Below are positions 36,616 to 45,743 of a stretch of DNA of 64,000 nt, one piece after another. The stretch lies in assembly GCA_002238645.1 (NCBI GenBank), contig MPMT01000013.1, positions 1 to 64,000 of the forward strand, given 5' to 3'. The notes below the pieces were generated by a model that was not told the origin of the DNA, did not search any database, and saw only the letters and a list, made by a program, of their open reading frames with translations. Numbering within the stretch: position 1 is the first letter of the stretch; each line of letters starts with the position of its first letter. This DNA is from Alphaproteobacteria bacterium bin52 (GTDB lineage: Bacteria > Pseudomonadota > Alphaproteobacteria > Thalassobaculales > Thalassobaculaceae). Both the position numbers and the translations under genes were made by a program.

Positions 36616-37536
36616 TCAATCCGCGTCCTCAAGCACCCGCTCCGTTGCCCGCGGCGCTGCGTCCGGCTCGGGATCAAAATTGAAGGCGCGGTTCGCAAGC
36701 GCGCGCTGGTTCTCGTAGATCGACCCCTCGTGTCGCGCCGGAGGGTAGGGCAGGCGAACAGGACACGGCACCATGCGCGGCTCGAGAGTGGACTGCCCGG
36801 CGATCATCCGCGCCTCGCAGGTCTCCCAGTCCTCGTTGAAACGCCGCATGTCCCAGGCATCCGCTGCTGCCACCTGGTAGAGCAGGAGCATGCGGTCCCG
36901 TCCCGAACGGTTCTGCTCCGACCCGTGAACCGCGCGCACGTGGTGGAAGCTGCAGGCTCCCGCCCTGCCCGTCACGCGGGCGGCGGAGGCGATGTCGATC
37001 GGGTCCCTGACCGGATCCATGGCGCCCGCGAACACCCCGTCAACATGGTGGTCGTGGGTCGGTCCCCTGTGGGAGCCCGGAACGATCAGCAACGGACCGT
37101 TTTCCTCGGTCATGTCATCGAGCATGACACCGACGGCCAGTACGTCGTCGTTGGTGTGCGGATAGAACGCCCAGTCCTGGTGCCATTCCACCGGTGACCC
37201 GTACTCGGCCGCCTTGATGTTGATCTTGCCGCCGTGCAACCGCAGGTTCGGACCGATCAGCTTCTTCATCACCGCGATCAGTTTCGGGTGTTCCGCCATC
37301 CGCCGGAACAGCGGATGCACCAGGTAGGGTTCCTTGATCCGCCGGACCCGCGGGCGCTCCGCCGTGTGTGACGGCTCGAGGTCGTAGACCGAATCGTGAT
37401 CGCTGATGCCCGCGGCCTGCCCGACCAGGTCGGCAACCACGCCACGCATGGCGGCCACCTCGTCATCGCTGTAGATCGCATCGACGACCAGGTACCCGTT
37501 TTCGTTGTAGAAAGCGACGTCCCGTTCATTGATCAC
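36616..37536 (-). CDS. Phytanoyl-CoA dioxygenase (PhyH) family protein
   Basis: The 306-residue Fe(II)/2-oxoglutarate oxygenase starts at GTG 37536 (INERDVAFYNENGYLVVDAI), which overlaps the stop of the small membrane protein gene (GTGA). Ligands are HxD in PVEWHQDWAFYPHTNDDVL and H in CSFHHVRAVHGSEQNRSGRD, with the binding arginine after. GPLLIVPGSHRGPTHDHHVD is typical. It is the third member of the family in this window; the substrate is unknown. Confidence 0.87.
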   Translation of the reverse strand: MINERDVAFYNENGYLVVDAIYSDDEVAAMRGVVADLVGQAAGISDHDSVYDLEPSHTAERPRVRRIKEPYLVHPLFRRMAEHPKLIAVMKKLIGPNLRLHGGKINIKAAEYGSPVEWHQDWAFYPHTNDDVLAVGVMLDDMTEENGPLLIVPGSHRGPTHDHHVDGVFAGAMDPVRDPIDIASAARVTGRAGACSFHHVRAVHGSEQNRSGRDRMLLLYQVAAADAWDMRRFNEDWETCEARMIAGQSTLEPRMVPCPVRLPYPPARHEGSIYENQRALANRAFNFDPEPDAAPRATERVLEDAD

Positions 37537-37817
37537 TTGTCGTTCTCCCCGCGTGAGGCGTCGTTGCGGCTGTCCTGGCGCGTCCTGCGTCGCAGGCGGT
37601 ACCCGGTCCAGACGTACATGATCACGCCGACCGCAAGCCCGTAGACCGAAAAGACCATGATATTGTCGAGCGTGACCGGAGGCCCCGGCTCGATCAGCCC
37701 GAAATGCTGCGTGATCGCCAGCAGGATCACCAGGGTGACGCCGTTGACAATACCGCGACCCTGCGGGGTCTCGATCCAGCGCAGCTTCGGCTGCCCGTTC
37801 CTGTCTTGATCGGTCAT
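37533..37817 (-). CDS. Small membrane protein, function unknown
   Basis: The 94-residue product (MTDQDRNGQPKLRWIETPQG) has two hydrophobic segments, GIVNGVTLVILLAITQHFGL and NIMVFSVYGLAVGVIMYVWT, then a basic-acidic tail. Coupling to the downstream dioxygenase by a 4-base overlap supports it as a real gene. No family recognised. Confidence 0.6.
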   Translation of the reverse strand: MTDQDRNGQPKLRWIETPQGRGIVNGVTLVILLAITQHFGLIEPGPPVTLDNIMVFSVYGLAVGVIMYVWTGYRLRRRTRQDSRNDASRGENDK

Positions 37818-37978
37818 TGCGTCCCGTCCATCAAGCCCGGCGCATTTCACGCTGTCCGGGCGCCGAACGCAAGGGCTCGGACGGGCTGGATCCCGCATGT
37901 GCCGCATCCCGGGCCCGGATCGTCGCACATGCGACACGTCGCCACCGGTCGCGGCGTCCGGGAACCGGCCGGATGGCG

Positions 37979-38626
37979 TCAGTTCGCTGCGCCGGTCCTG
38001 TGGTACCGGGTGGCAAGCAGGCGCAGCCGGTCCCGGAAACACCCGCGCACGCGTGCACTCCACGGCGTGTCGACCGCGCGCTTCCACTCATCGGACGAGG
38101 CCACGTCGGCCGACGCGAGATGGTAGAGCGCCACGTGGCGGTGGCTGCCGCCGGTCTCGGCCGAAAGATACCGCCTGGCCGCAAGCGTGCCGGGCACGGA
38201 TGCGAGCGCCGGAATATGCTCGGTGTCATACCAGGCGTGGAAGTCATGACTGTGTTCGGGTGCGATGTTGATCGCGTTTACCAGCAGCGCATCGGCGCCC
38301 TCCGGTGTCTCCGCGTCGCCGGGCAGGGTCTGGATGCCCTCGAACCTGATCAGGAGAGTGGACCGTGCGGCCAGCCGCTTCGTCCACGGGCTCACGTTCT
38401 CGTGCGAGACCGCCCGGTAGGCCTCGCTGCGCAGCGCTCCGATCGACGCGAGGTCATAGGTTGCGACGGCCTGTCGCGGGTTCTCCACGCTGATCCAGCG
38501 CTCCCAGCTGTCAAACCCGGCTATCGCGGCGCGTTCGGGCACATGCTCGAGATCGTACCAGTCGTGAAACTCTCCGGCATCGGCGCCGGAAAAGTCAAAG
38601 GCAGCCAACAGCAATCCCCGGGCCAT
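37979..38626 (-). CDS. Two-repeat dimeric alpha/beta-barrel protein
   Basis: The 215-residue protein contains the same ferredoxin-like unit twice: FHDWYDLEHVPERAAIAGFD near residue 20 and FHAWYDTEHIPALASVPGTL near residue 128. The W-Y-D/T-EH-P pattern resembles EthD/DUF4286-type stress barrels, many of which bind or modify small hydrophobic molecules. Fusion of two units would give a pseudo-dimer in one chain. Start ATG 38626 is 150 bases from the divergent glyoxalase gene. Function unknown. Confidence 0.7.
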   Translation of the reverse strand: MARGLLLAAFDFSGADAGEFHDWYDLEHVPERAAIAGFDSWERWISVENPRQAVATYDLASIGALRSEAYRAVSHENVSPWTKRLAARSTLLIRFEGIQTLPGDAETPEGADALLVNAINIAPEHSHDFHAWYDTEHIPALASVPGTLAARRYLSAETGGSHRHVALYHLASADVASSDEWKRAVDTPWSARVRGCFRDRLRLLATRYHRTGAAN

Positions 38627-38775
38627 GATCGTTCCTCCCTCGCATTCGCGGCCAACGGGCGCAGTCTACCCGCGCAACGGCCCCCTGTCCCCCGGTGCCT
38701 GCCGGCCCTATGCAAATTCCGGGGAGAATGTAGACTGCGCAAAACCCGACGGACCGCTGCCAGGAGGAGGGCGTC

Positions 38776-39219
38776 ATGAAGTACCTGCACACCATGGTGC
38801 GCATCAGCAATGTCGAGGACTCGCTGGAGTTTTATTGCGGCAAGCTCGGGATGGTCGAGGTGCGCAGGACCGAGAGTGAAGCCGGCCGCTACACCAACAT
38901 CTTCCTGTCCGCGGCCGAGGACGAGGAGAGGGCACGGTCCGATCGCTGGGCGCCGACGATCGAGCTGACCTACAATTGGGATCCGGAAGCCTATACCGGA
39001 GGGCGCAACTTCGGTCATCTCGCCTACGAGGTCGACGATATCTACGCGTTGTGCCAGTCGCTCATGGACTCCGGCGTGACCATCAACCGGCCGCCGCGCG
39101 ACGGACGCATGGCGTTCATTCGTTCCCCCGACGGTGTGTCGATCGAGCTGCTGCAGAAGGGTGATGCCTTGCCGCAGGCAGAGCCGTGGGCCAGCATGGG
39201 CAACACGGGCAGTTGGTAG
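38776..39219 (+). CDS. gloA: Lactoylglutathione lyase (glyoxalase I) family
   Basis: The 147-residue vicinal-oxygen-chelate protein starts [20 protein letters not shown] and contains [20 protein letters not shown] and [18 protein letters not shown], the motifs holding His/Glu metal ligands of GloA. It detoxifies methylglyoxal-glutathione adducts. It is preceded by the strong site AGGAGGAGG and followed at 28 bases by the first M20 gene. Confidence 0.92.
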   Translation: MKYLHTMVRISNVEDSLEFYCGKLGMVEVRRTESEAGRYTNIFLSAAEDEERARSDRWAPTIELTYNWDPEAYTGGRNFGHLAYEVDDIYALCQSLMDSGVTINRPPRDGRMAFIRSPDGVSIELLQKGDALPQAEPWASMGNTGSW

Positions 39220-39247
39220 CGACGCTTCGAGACACGGAGGGACAGGA

Positions 39248-40435
39248 ATGCCTGACGATCGTGCAGTGATACCTGCGCTTGCCGCCGATCAGGAGGAGAT
39301 GACGGTGTGGCGCCGCGATATCCACGCCCATCCGGAACTCGGCTTCGAGGAGCACCGGACCTCGGCACTGGTGGCCGAGAAACTGAGGTCGTGGGGGCTC
39401 GAGGTCACCACCGGCGTCGGGCGGACCGGGGTGGTGGGAACGCTGCGCGTCGGCAACTCGACCCGGGCAATCGGCCTGCGCGCCGACATGGACGCCCTGC
39501 CGATCCCGGAGGCGAACGATTTCGCCCACCGGTCGACCACACCCGGCGTGATGCACGCCTGTGGCCACGACGGCCACACGACCATGCTTCTCGGAGCGGC
39601 GCGCCACCTTGCCCGGACCAGGGATTTCGAGGGCTGCGTGCACTTCATCTTCCAGCCGGCCGAAGAGGGGATCGGCGGTGCCCAGGCAATGCTGGCCGAC
39701 GGGCTGTTCGAGAAGTTCCCCTGTGAGTCGGTGTTCGGCATGCACAACCGGCCCGGTCTCGCGGTCGGAAAGTTCTCGAGTCGCCCCGGCGCGATGATGG
39801 CAGGCGGGGCGCTGTTCGACATCACCGTCCGTGGCAAAGGGGCACATGGCGGGCGGCCGCAGTCGGGGATCGACCCGGTGATGGTTGCGGCTCACATCGC
39901 GACCGCGGCGCAGACCATCGTTTCGCGCAATGCCGACCCGCGCGAGGTCGCCGTGCTCTCGATCACCGCGATCACCTGTGCGGAGTCCTACAACGTGATC
40001 CCGCATACGGCCCACATGAAGGGTACCGCACGAACCTTCTCGACCCCGACCATGGAGCTGATCCGCGACAACCTGACCCGGGTGGCCACCGGGGTGGCGG
40101 CGGCGATGGGTGCCGAAGCGGAAGTCGACTTCCGGATCGTGTTCGCACCACTGGTCAATGCCGGGGACGAGTTCCAGGCCGCCTGTGACACCGCGGCGTC
40201 CATCGTCGGCGACAATCGGGTCAACCGGTCTGGAGACCTGATCTCGGCATCGGAGGACTTCTCGTTCATGATGAACCAGGTACCCGGCGCGTTCATCAAC
40301 ATCGGCCAGGGCGACCACGACCGGTGGGGATGCGAGGTCCACAACCCGAACTACGACTTCAACGACGAGATCCTGCCGCTCGGCGCGAGCTACTGGGTGA
40401 AGCTCGTGGAGTCGCAGCTCGCCCCGGACGACTGA
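39248..40435 (+). CDS. M20 family amidohydrolase (N-acyl amino acid / hippurate hydrolase type), copy 1
   Basis: The 395-residue zinc hydrolase of the M20D group removes acyl groups from amino acids or similar amides. The metal-binding motifs are GLRADMDALPIPEANDFAHR, GVMHACGHDGHTTMLLGAAR (C and H ligands), FQPAEEGIGGAQAMLADGLF and the late ASEDFSFMMNQVPG. A lid domain contains VRGKGAHGGRPQSGIDPVMV. The gene is duplicated immediately downstream with an offset of exactly 1220 bases. Confidence 0.92.
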   Translation: MPDDRAVIPALAADQEEMTVWRRDIHAHPELGFEEHRTSALVAEKLRSWGLEVTTGVGRTGVVGTLRVGNSTRAIGLRADMDALPIPEANDFAHRSTTPGVMHACGHDGHTTMLLGAARHLARTRDFEGCVHFIFQPAEEGIGGAQAMLADGLFEKFPCESVFGMHNRPGLAVGKFSSRPGAMMAGGALFDITVRGKGAHGGRPQSGIDPVMVAAHIATAAQTIVSRNADPREVAVLSITAITCAESYNVIPHTAHMKGTARTFSTPTMELIRDNLTRVATGVAAAMGAEAEVDFRIVFAPLVNAGDEFQAACDTAASIVGDNRVNRSGDLISASEDFSFMMNQVPGAFINIGQGDHDRWGCEVHNPNYDFNDEILPLGASYWVKLVESQLAPDD

Positions 40436-40467
40436 CCGGACCGGGCCTCGCCGCCGGAGGGACAGGG

Positions 40468-41655
40468 ATGCCGGACGACCCTGCCGTCATACCCGTCCTT
40501 GCCGCCGAGCAGGAGGAGATGACGGCGTGGCGCCGCGACATCCACGCCCATCCGGAACTCGGCTTCGAGGAGCACCGGACCTCGGCGCTGGTGGCCGAGA
40601 AACTGAGGGCATGGGGGCTCGAGGTCACCACCGGCGTCGGGCGGACCGGGGTGGTGGGAACGCTGCGCGTCGGCAACTCGACCCGGGCAATCGGCCTGCG
40701 CGCCGACATGGACGCCCTGCCGATCCCCGAGGCGAATGGCTTCGCCCACCGGTCGACCACGCCCGGCGTGATGCACGCCTGCGGTCACGACGGCCACACG
40801 ACCATGCTTCTCGGAGCGGCCCGCCACCTTGCCCGGACCCGGGACTTCGAGGGCTGCGTGCACTTCATCTTCCAGCCGGCCGAAGAGGGGATCGGCGGTG
40901 CCCGGGCGATGCTGGCCGACGGGCTGTTCGAGAAGTTCCCCTGCGAGTCGGTTTTCGGCATGCACAACCGGCCCGGCCTTGAGGTCGGAAGGTTTGCGTG
41001 TCGCCCCGGAGCGATGATGGCCGGCGGGGCGCTGTTCGACATCACGGTCCGTGGCAAGGGCGCGCACGGCGGGCGGCCGCAGTCCGGGATCGACCCGGTG
41101 ATGGTTGCGGCTCATATCGCGACCGCGGCGCAGACCATCGTTTCGCGCAATGCCGACCCGCGCGAGGTCGCCGTGCTCTCGATCACCACGATCACCTGTG
41201 CGGAGTCCTACAACGTGATCCCGCACTCAGCCCGCATGAAGGGTACCGCGCGAACCTTCTCGACCCCGACCATGGTACTGATCCGTGACAACCTGACCCG
41301 GGTGGCCACCGGGGTGGCGACGGCGATGGGTGCCGAGGCGGAGGTCGACTTCCGGATCGTGTTCGCACCGCTGGTCAATGCCGGGGAGGAGTTCGAGGCC
41401 GCCTGCGCCGCCGCGGCGTCGGTGGTTGGGGACGACCGGGTCGACCGCAACGGGGATATCATCTCGGCCTCTGACGACTTCTCCTTCATGATGAACGCGG
41501 TGCCCGGCGCCTACGTGATCATCGGCCAGGGGGTCGCGGAGAGGCCGGGGTCGGACTGGCACCACCCGGGATACGACTTCAATGACGACATCCTGCCGGT
41601 CGGTGCGAGCTACTGGGTGAAGCTGGTGGAGACGCGTCTGGCTCCGGACAGTTGA
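40468..41655 (+). CDS. M20 family amidohydrolase, copy 2 (tandem paralogue)
   Basis: The 395-residue sister of the preceding protein keeps all metal-binding motifs (ACGHDGHT, QPAEEGIGG, ASDDFSFMM). The first ~300 residues differ at only a handful of positions; the last ~100 diverge more, ending YDFNDDILPVGASYWVKLVE-TRLAPDS instead of SQLAPDD. The difference in the C-terminal lobe may alter specificity. It lies 32 bases after copy 1 and 13 before an MFS gene, all on one strand. Confidence 0.92.
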   Translation: MPDDPAVIPVLAAEQEEMTAWRRDIHAHPELGFEEHRTSALVAEKLRAWGLEVTTGVGRTGVVGTLRVGNSTRAIGLRADMDALPIPEANGFAHRSTTPGVMHACGHDGHTTMLLGAARHLARTRDFEGCVHFIFQPAEEGIGGARAMLADGLFEKFPCESVFGMHNRPGLEVGRFACRPGAMMAGGALFDITVRGKGAHGGRPQSGIDPVMVAAHIATAAQTIVSRNADPREVAVLSITTITCAESYNVIPHSARMKGTARTFSTPTMVLIRDNLTRVATGVATAMGAEAEVDFRIVFAPLVNAGEEFEAACAAAASVVGDDRVDRNGDIISASDDFSFMMNAVPGAYVIIGQGVAERPGSDWHHPGYDFNDDILPVGASYWVKLVETRLAPDS

Positions 41656-41668
41656 CCGGGCCCGGGAG

Positions 41669-43087
41669 ATGAACCGGGCGCGTCGCCGGATCGGACTGCT
41701 GGCCGTTGCCCTGGGCAGCCTGATCACACCGCTCGATACCTCGGTCAACATCGCCTTTCCGTATATCGTGGGCGCGTTTGGAGAACCGCTCGCCATGATC
41801 AGGTGGGTGGTGATCTGCTACGTGCTGACCTACGCCAGCCTGATGCTGGTGTTCGGCAAGCTCGGGGACCTGTTCGGCTACCGGCTGGTCTTCGCCAGTG
41901 GCCTCGTTCTCTCGATCGGTGCCCTGCTCCTGGTGTCGGTCGCGCCGGATTTCGCCTCCCTCCTGTTCTTCAGGTTCCTGCAGGGTCTGGGAGCGGGATT
42001 GCTCACCAGTGTCGGGCCGGCGCTGGTGATCGGCCTGTACCCGGCCGGGCAGCGAGCCCGCGCGATCGGGACCTTCACCGTGATCTTTGCGATCGGCAGC
42101 ATGCTCGGCCCCAGCCTCGGCGGGCAGCTGGTGGAATGGTTCGACTGGCGGGCCGTGTTCTGGTTCCGCGCGCCGATCGCGGCGGTCTCGTTGCTGCTGC
42201 TCGTGGCACTGCCGGCCCCGGAACGGGCAAAGGAGCGGCAACCCTACGATACCGCGGGCGCCGTGAGCCTGGTGCTGGCGATGACCAGTCTGCTGCTGGC
42301 GATCAACCAGGTACAGGAAATCCCGGAACACGGTGTGGTCCCGGTGCTGGGCCTGGTCGCCGTGTTCGCCGTGGCCGCGGTCTGGTTCGTGCGGGCGGAG
42401 CGTCGGGCCCGGGAGCCGATCCTCGAACTCGGCCTGTTTCGCCGGTTTGACTTCGTGGTCGTGAACGCCGCGAGCTGTCTCATGTACTTTGCCGGTTTCT
42501 CGGTGATGCTGCTGATCCCGTTCCTGCTGCCGCGCATCGAGGGGCTGTCGGTGACCATGGCGGGGCTTGTCCTCGCCACAGGTTTCGTCGGCGTCGGCGT
42601 GGCGGCGCTCGCGGGCGGTCGGCTGATCGGCCGGATCCGCGCGCCCGTTCTCGCTTTCGTCGGCATCGCGCTGACCGGGTTCGGACTGTTTTCGGTCGGC
42701 CTGATCGAGTTCCGGCCCTCGCTCGCCTGGCTGGTCGCGGCACTCGTGGTCCAGGGCATCGGCACCGGCCTGTTCCAGGTCGCCTACCTCTACATCGTTA
42801 CCGGGAGCCTGCCGGCCTCGCAGCGTGGTGTTGCCGGCAGCCTTGGGATGCTGACCAGGACCATCGGTGTCGTCTCGGGTGTCGCGACCCTGACCATGGT
42901 CTTCGTCGCCCTGCGCGGGTATGCCCGGTCGCAGGGCGCCCCGGAACCCGAGAGCTTCGAGGCGGGACTGCGGGGCGCTTTCCTGCTTGCAGGCGGCGGC
43001 GTTTTGGTGTTCCTGCTTGCCACCATGATCCGGTACCGCATCTGGTTCGGGCGCGGCCCCGCAGGCGGAACCGGCGAGGTGTCCTGA
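41669..43087 (+). CDS. MFS drug/metabolite exporter, DHA2-like (14 helices)
   Basis: The 472-residue inner-membrane protein starts MNRARRRIGLLAVALGSLIT with the helix-1 motif LDTSVNIAFPYI typical of DHA2 exporters. It has GKLGDLFGYRLVFASGLVLS (motif A) and FLQGLGAGLLTSVGPALVIG, with about 14 hydrophobic segments. It is close behind the M20 pair and 15 bases before a ThDP enzyme gene, so it may export a product of that operon. Confidence 0.87.
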   Translation: MNRARRRIGLLAVALGSLITPLDTSVNIAFPYIVGAFGEPLAMIRWVVICYVLTYASLMLVFGKLGDLFGYRLVFASGLVLSIGALLLVSVAPDFASLLFFRFLQGLGAGLLTSVGPALVIGLYPAGQRARAIGTFTVIFAIGSMLGPSLGGQLVEWFDWRAVFWFRAPIAAVSLLLLVALPAPERAKERQPYDTAGAVSLVLAMTSLLLAINQVQEIPEHGVVPVLGLVAVFAVAAVWFVRAERRAREPILELGLFRRFDFVVVNAASCLMYFAGFSVMLLIPFLLPRIEGLSVTMAGLVLATGFVGVGVAALAGGRLIGRIRAPVLAFVGIALTGFGLFSVGLIEFRPSLAWLVAALVVQGIGTGLFQVAYLYIVTGSLPASQRGVAGSLGMLTRTIGVVSGVATLTMVFVALRGYARSQGAPEPESFEAGLRGAFLLAGGGVLVFLLATMIRYRIWFGRGPAGGTGEVS

Positions 43088-43102
43088 AATCGGAGCCGGT
43101 CG

Positions 43103-44704
43103 ATGAACAATTCCGACCTGATCGTGCAGATTCTGCGGGGCGCGGGTGTCACCCACGGCTTCGGCGTACCGAGCGGCAACGTCCTGCCCCTGATCGAGGC
43201 GATGCGCCAGGGCGATATCGAATTCGTGCTCACCGCGCACGAGGGGTCGGCCGGATTTGCCGCCGACGTCATGGGACGCATGACCGGGGCCCCCGGACTG
43301 TGCATTGCCACACTCGGGCCGGGCGCTACCAACCTTGCGACCGGTGTCGGCAGTGCCTGGCTTGATCGCTCGCCGATGATCGCGATCACCTGCACCCTGA
43401 ACACGCCGCAACTCGACCGGCGCATCCAGATGCGGATCGATCACCACGCGCTGTTCGGCCCGATCTGCAAGGCGAGCTTGGCCGCACGCAACGGAAACGT
43501 CGGGGAAGTGATGCGGACGGCGCTCAGGATCGCGCTTTCGGAGCCGCAGGGTCCGGTCCACGTCGACCTGCCCGAGGACGTTTCGCTTGCACCCGCCGTC
43601 GATACCGGGGTCGGGGGAGGGGAGGCGGACGGTCCCGCGCCCGCGGACAGGACTCAGATTGATCATGCCGCCGGGCTCATCGCCGCGGCACGGCGTCCGC
43701 TGGTGGTACTCGGCTCCTCGGCGATGCGCATGCGCAGACCGGAGCTGCTTCGCGCCTTCGTCGAGCACCACGGGATCCCGTTCGCGTCCTCGACAATGGC
43801 CAAGGGGATGATCGACGAGGATCACCCGTTGGCGGTGGGCTGCATCGAGCGCAGTTGCCGGCAGGTCCAGCGCCGGTTCGTCCGGACCGCCGACCTGGTC
43901 ATCGGGCTGGGCTTCGACACGGTGGAGGTCGAATACGAGGCCTGGGTCGGCGACGTGCCTGTGCTTTCAATCGACATCGAGGATCCCGATGTCGACGCCA
44001 CCGTGACGGTGGCCGGGACTGTCACCGGCGACGTCGCGGCGTCACTGGAGCGCCTGCTCGAGCGCCCGGCGGCGGCCAACGAGTGGACGGAGGACGAAAT
44101 CGGCGGCCACCGTGCCGCGTTCCAGGCTGCGCTCCGGCCCGCGTCCTCCGGATTCGTGCCGCACGAGGCGATCGACATCGTCCGCGAGCTGCTGCCGCGC
44201 GACGGGATTGTCAGTTACGACGTGGGTGCGCACACCCACCAGATCGCAAGTCAGTGGACTGCCCACGGCCCGCGCAGCTGCCATGTCACCAACGGCTGGT
44301 CGTCGATGGGAATCGGCCTGCCCGGCGCCATCGCCGCCAAGATCGCCCGGCCGGACCTGCCGGTCGTGTGTATCATCGGCGACGGCTGTTTCCAGATGAC
44401 GGTGGGTGAACTGGCCACGGCGCGCCGTCTCGGCCTGTCGCTGCCGGTGGTGGTCCTGAACGACCGCTGGCTGTCACTGATCCAGATCAAGCAAGTGCGC
44501 AGGCAGTACCCCACCTGGGGATCACAGGTGGAGATGGGGGAATACGGCGAGCCGCCGGAACACTATTTCGGGGTGCCGGTGACCGGTGTGCGCGACGCGC
44601 AGGGACTGCGTGACGCCCTGCGCGAGGCGCTGGCGGCTCCAGGTCCGACAGTGATCGAGGCGGTCGTCGACGCCGAGCACTACATGGACACGGTGTTCGA
44701 CTGA
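43103..44704 (+). CDS. Thiamine-diphosphate-dependent enzyme (acetolactate synthase-like)
   Basis: The 533-residue protein has the three-domain ThDP fold. The N-terminal Pyr domain contains the catalytic glutamate (FVLTAHEGSAGFAADVMGRM), followed by TLGPGATNLATGVGSAWLDR, a central domain, and the PP domain with CIIGDGCFQMTVGELATARR (GDG...N-type motif, with LND downstream). Substrates could be pyruvate or another 2-oxoacid; it lacks a nearby small regulatory subunit, so true acetolactate synthase for branched-chain synthesis is less likely. A terminator follows. Confidence 0.85.
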   Translation: MNNSDLIVQILRGAGVTHGFGVPSGNVLPLIEAMRQGDIEFVLTAHEGSAGFAADVMGRMTGAPGLCIATLGPGATNLATGVGSAWLDRSPMIAITCTLNTPQLDRRIQMRIDHHALFGPICKASLAARNGNVGEVMRTALRIALSEPQGPVHVDLPEDVSLAPAVDTGVGGGEADGPAPADRTQIDHAAGLIAAARRPLVVLGSSAMRMRRPELLRAFVEHHGIPFASSTMAKGMIDEDHPLAVGCIERSCRQVQRRFVRTADLVIGLGFDTVEVEYEAWVGDVPVLSIDIEDPDVDATVTVAGTVTGDVAASLERLLERPAAANEWTEDEIGGHRAAFQAALRPASSGFVPHEAIDIVRELLPRDGIVSYDVGAHTHQIASQWTAHGPRSCHVTNGWSSMGIGLPGAIAAKIARPDLPVVCIIGDGCFQMTVGELATARRLGLSLPVVVLNDRWLSLIQIKQVRRQYPTWGSQVEMGEYGEPPEHYFGVPVTGVRDAQGLRDALREALAAPGPTVIEAVVDAEHYMDTVFD

Positions 44705-44712
44705 GGGCATTG

Positions 44713-44750
44713 CCCGCAGACGTCGGCGGCTATGCGGGGCGGGTTTTTTT
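44713..44750 (+). terminator. Rho-independent terminator after ThDP enzyme gene
   Basis: Stem arms CCCGCA (44713-44718) and TGCGGG (44733-44738) with a GC-rich loop, then GCGGG and seven T (44744-44750). It lies 9 bases after the stop and would end the operon beginning near the glyoxalase or M20 genes. Confidence 0.6.
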
Positions 44751-44875
44751 GTCGAAGACCAGGGTGGCCGGCCGCCGCTGCCGGGGCGATTGGCCGCCTC
44801 CGCGCGTTGCGTGACAAGATGCGGGTATCGTCTGCACTGCGTCGTGGCGCCGGGCGAAGCCCGCTGGCTACGCCC

Positions 44876-45736
44876 TCACTCCGGTCCCGGCCAGGCGGCA
44901 AGCGGAGGCAGGCTCATCAGGATGGCCTCTATGTTGCCGCCGGTGCGCAGTCCGAACAGGGTGCCGCGGTCGTGGATCAGGTTGAACTCGACGTACCGGC
45001 CGCGACGCACCAGTTGGTGCTGACGCTCCTCGTCGCTCCAGGGCTCGTCCATGCGCCGTCGGACGATCGCCGGGTAGATGTCGAGAAACGTCTGCCCGAC
45101 GTCGCGGGAAAACGACAGGTCGCGTGCAAAGTCCCGTTCGAGGGTGTCGTAGAAGATCCCTCCGGCACCGCGCGGCTCACCGCGGTGCGGCAGGTAGAAA
45201 TACCGGTCGCACCAGTCCCTGAACCGGTGATGGAACTCCGGATCATGCCGGTCGCAGCACTCTTGGAACGCCTTGTGGAACATCGCGACCGCGGCGGCAT
45301 CGTCCTGCATCGGGGTAAGGTCGGCTCCGCCGCCGAACCATGACCGGGTGGTTGCGATGTGGCGGGTGTTCATGTGCACGGTGGGAACCCGTGGCGAGCG
45401 GGGATGGGCGACCAGCGATATGCCCGATGCCCAGAACGACGGATCGTCCGCCGCACCGGGGACCTGGTGGCGAAACGTGTCGGAAAACTCGCCCATCACG
45501 GTCGAGACGTTGACGCCGACCTTCTCGAACACCCGTCCGTCCCGCATGAGCGCCATGACCCCGCCGCCGCCGCCGTCACGGTTCCACGGCGTGCGCACGA
45601 AGCGTCCGGGAGGACGTTCCGCTCCGGGACCGGCATGGTCATCCTCGATGGTCTCGAAAGCGGCGCAGATCCTGTCGCGCAGATCCTCGAACCAGCGCTG
45701 GGCGTCCTGTCGCTGCTCCGGGTTCGAGAGATACAT
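44876..45736 (-). CDS. hemF: Coproporphyrinogen III oxidase, aerobic
   Basis: The 286-residue oxygen-dependent enzyme converts coproporphyrinogen III to protoporphyrinogen IX in haem synthesis. It shows [53 protein letters not shown], the signature [14 protein letters not shown] and [20 protein letters not shown]. The arsenite transporter gene ends 7 bases upstream on the same strand, so the two may share a transcript. Confidence 0.96.
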   Translation of the reverse strand: MYLSNPEQRQDAQRWFEDLRDRICAAFETIEDDHAGPGAERPPGRFVRTPWNRDGGGGGVMALMRDGRVFEKVGVNVSTVMGEFSDTFRHQVPGAADDPSFWASGISLVAHPRSPRVPTVHMNTRHIATTRSWFGGGADLTPMQDDAAAVAMFHKAFQECCDRHDPEFHHRFRDWCDRYFYLPHRGEPRGAGGIFYDTLERDFARDLSFSRDVGQTFLDIYPAIVRRRMDEPWSDEERQHQLVRRGRYVEFNLIHDRGTLFGLRTGGNIEAILMSLPPLAAWPGPE

Positions 45737-45743
45737 GGGCGGC

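Noticed and set aside
41579-43825. Long minus-strand frame (748 codons) opposite the MFS and ThDP genes
   Set aside because: The product is low-complexity and rich in H, R, Q, E and G, the typical mirror of GC-rich genes; the plus-strand genes have clear families.
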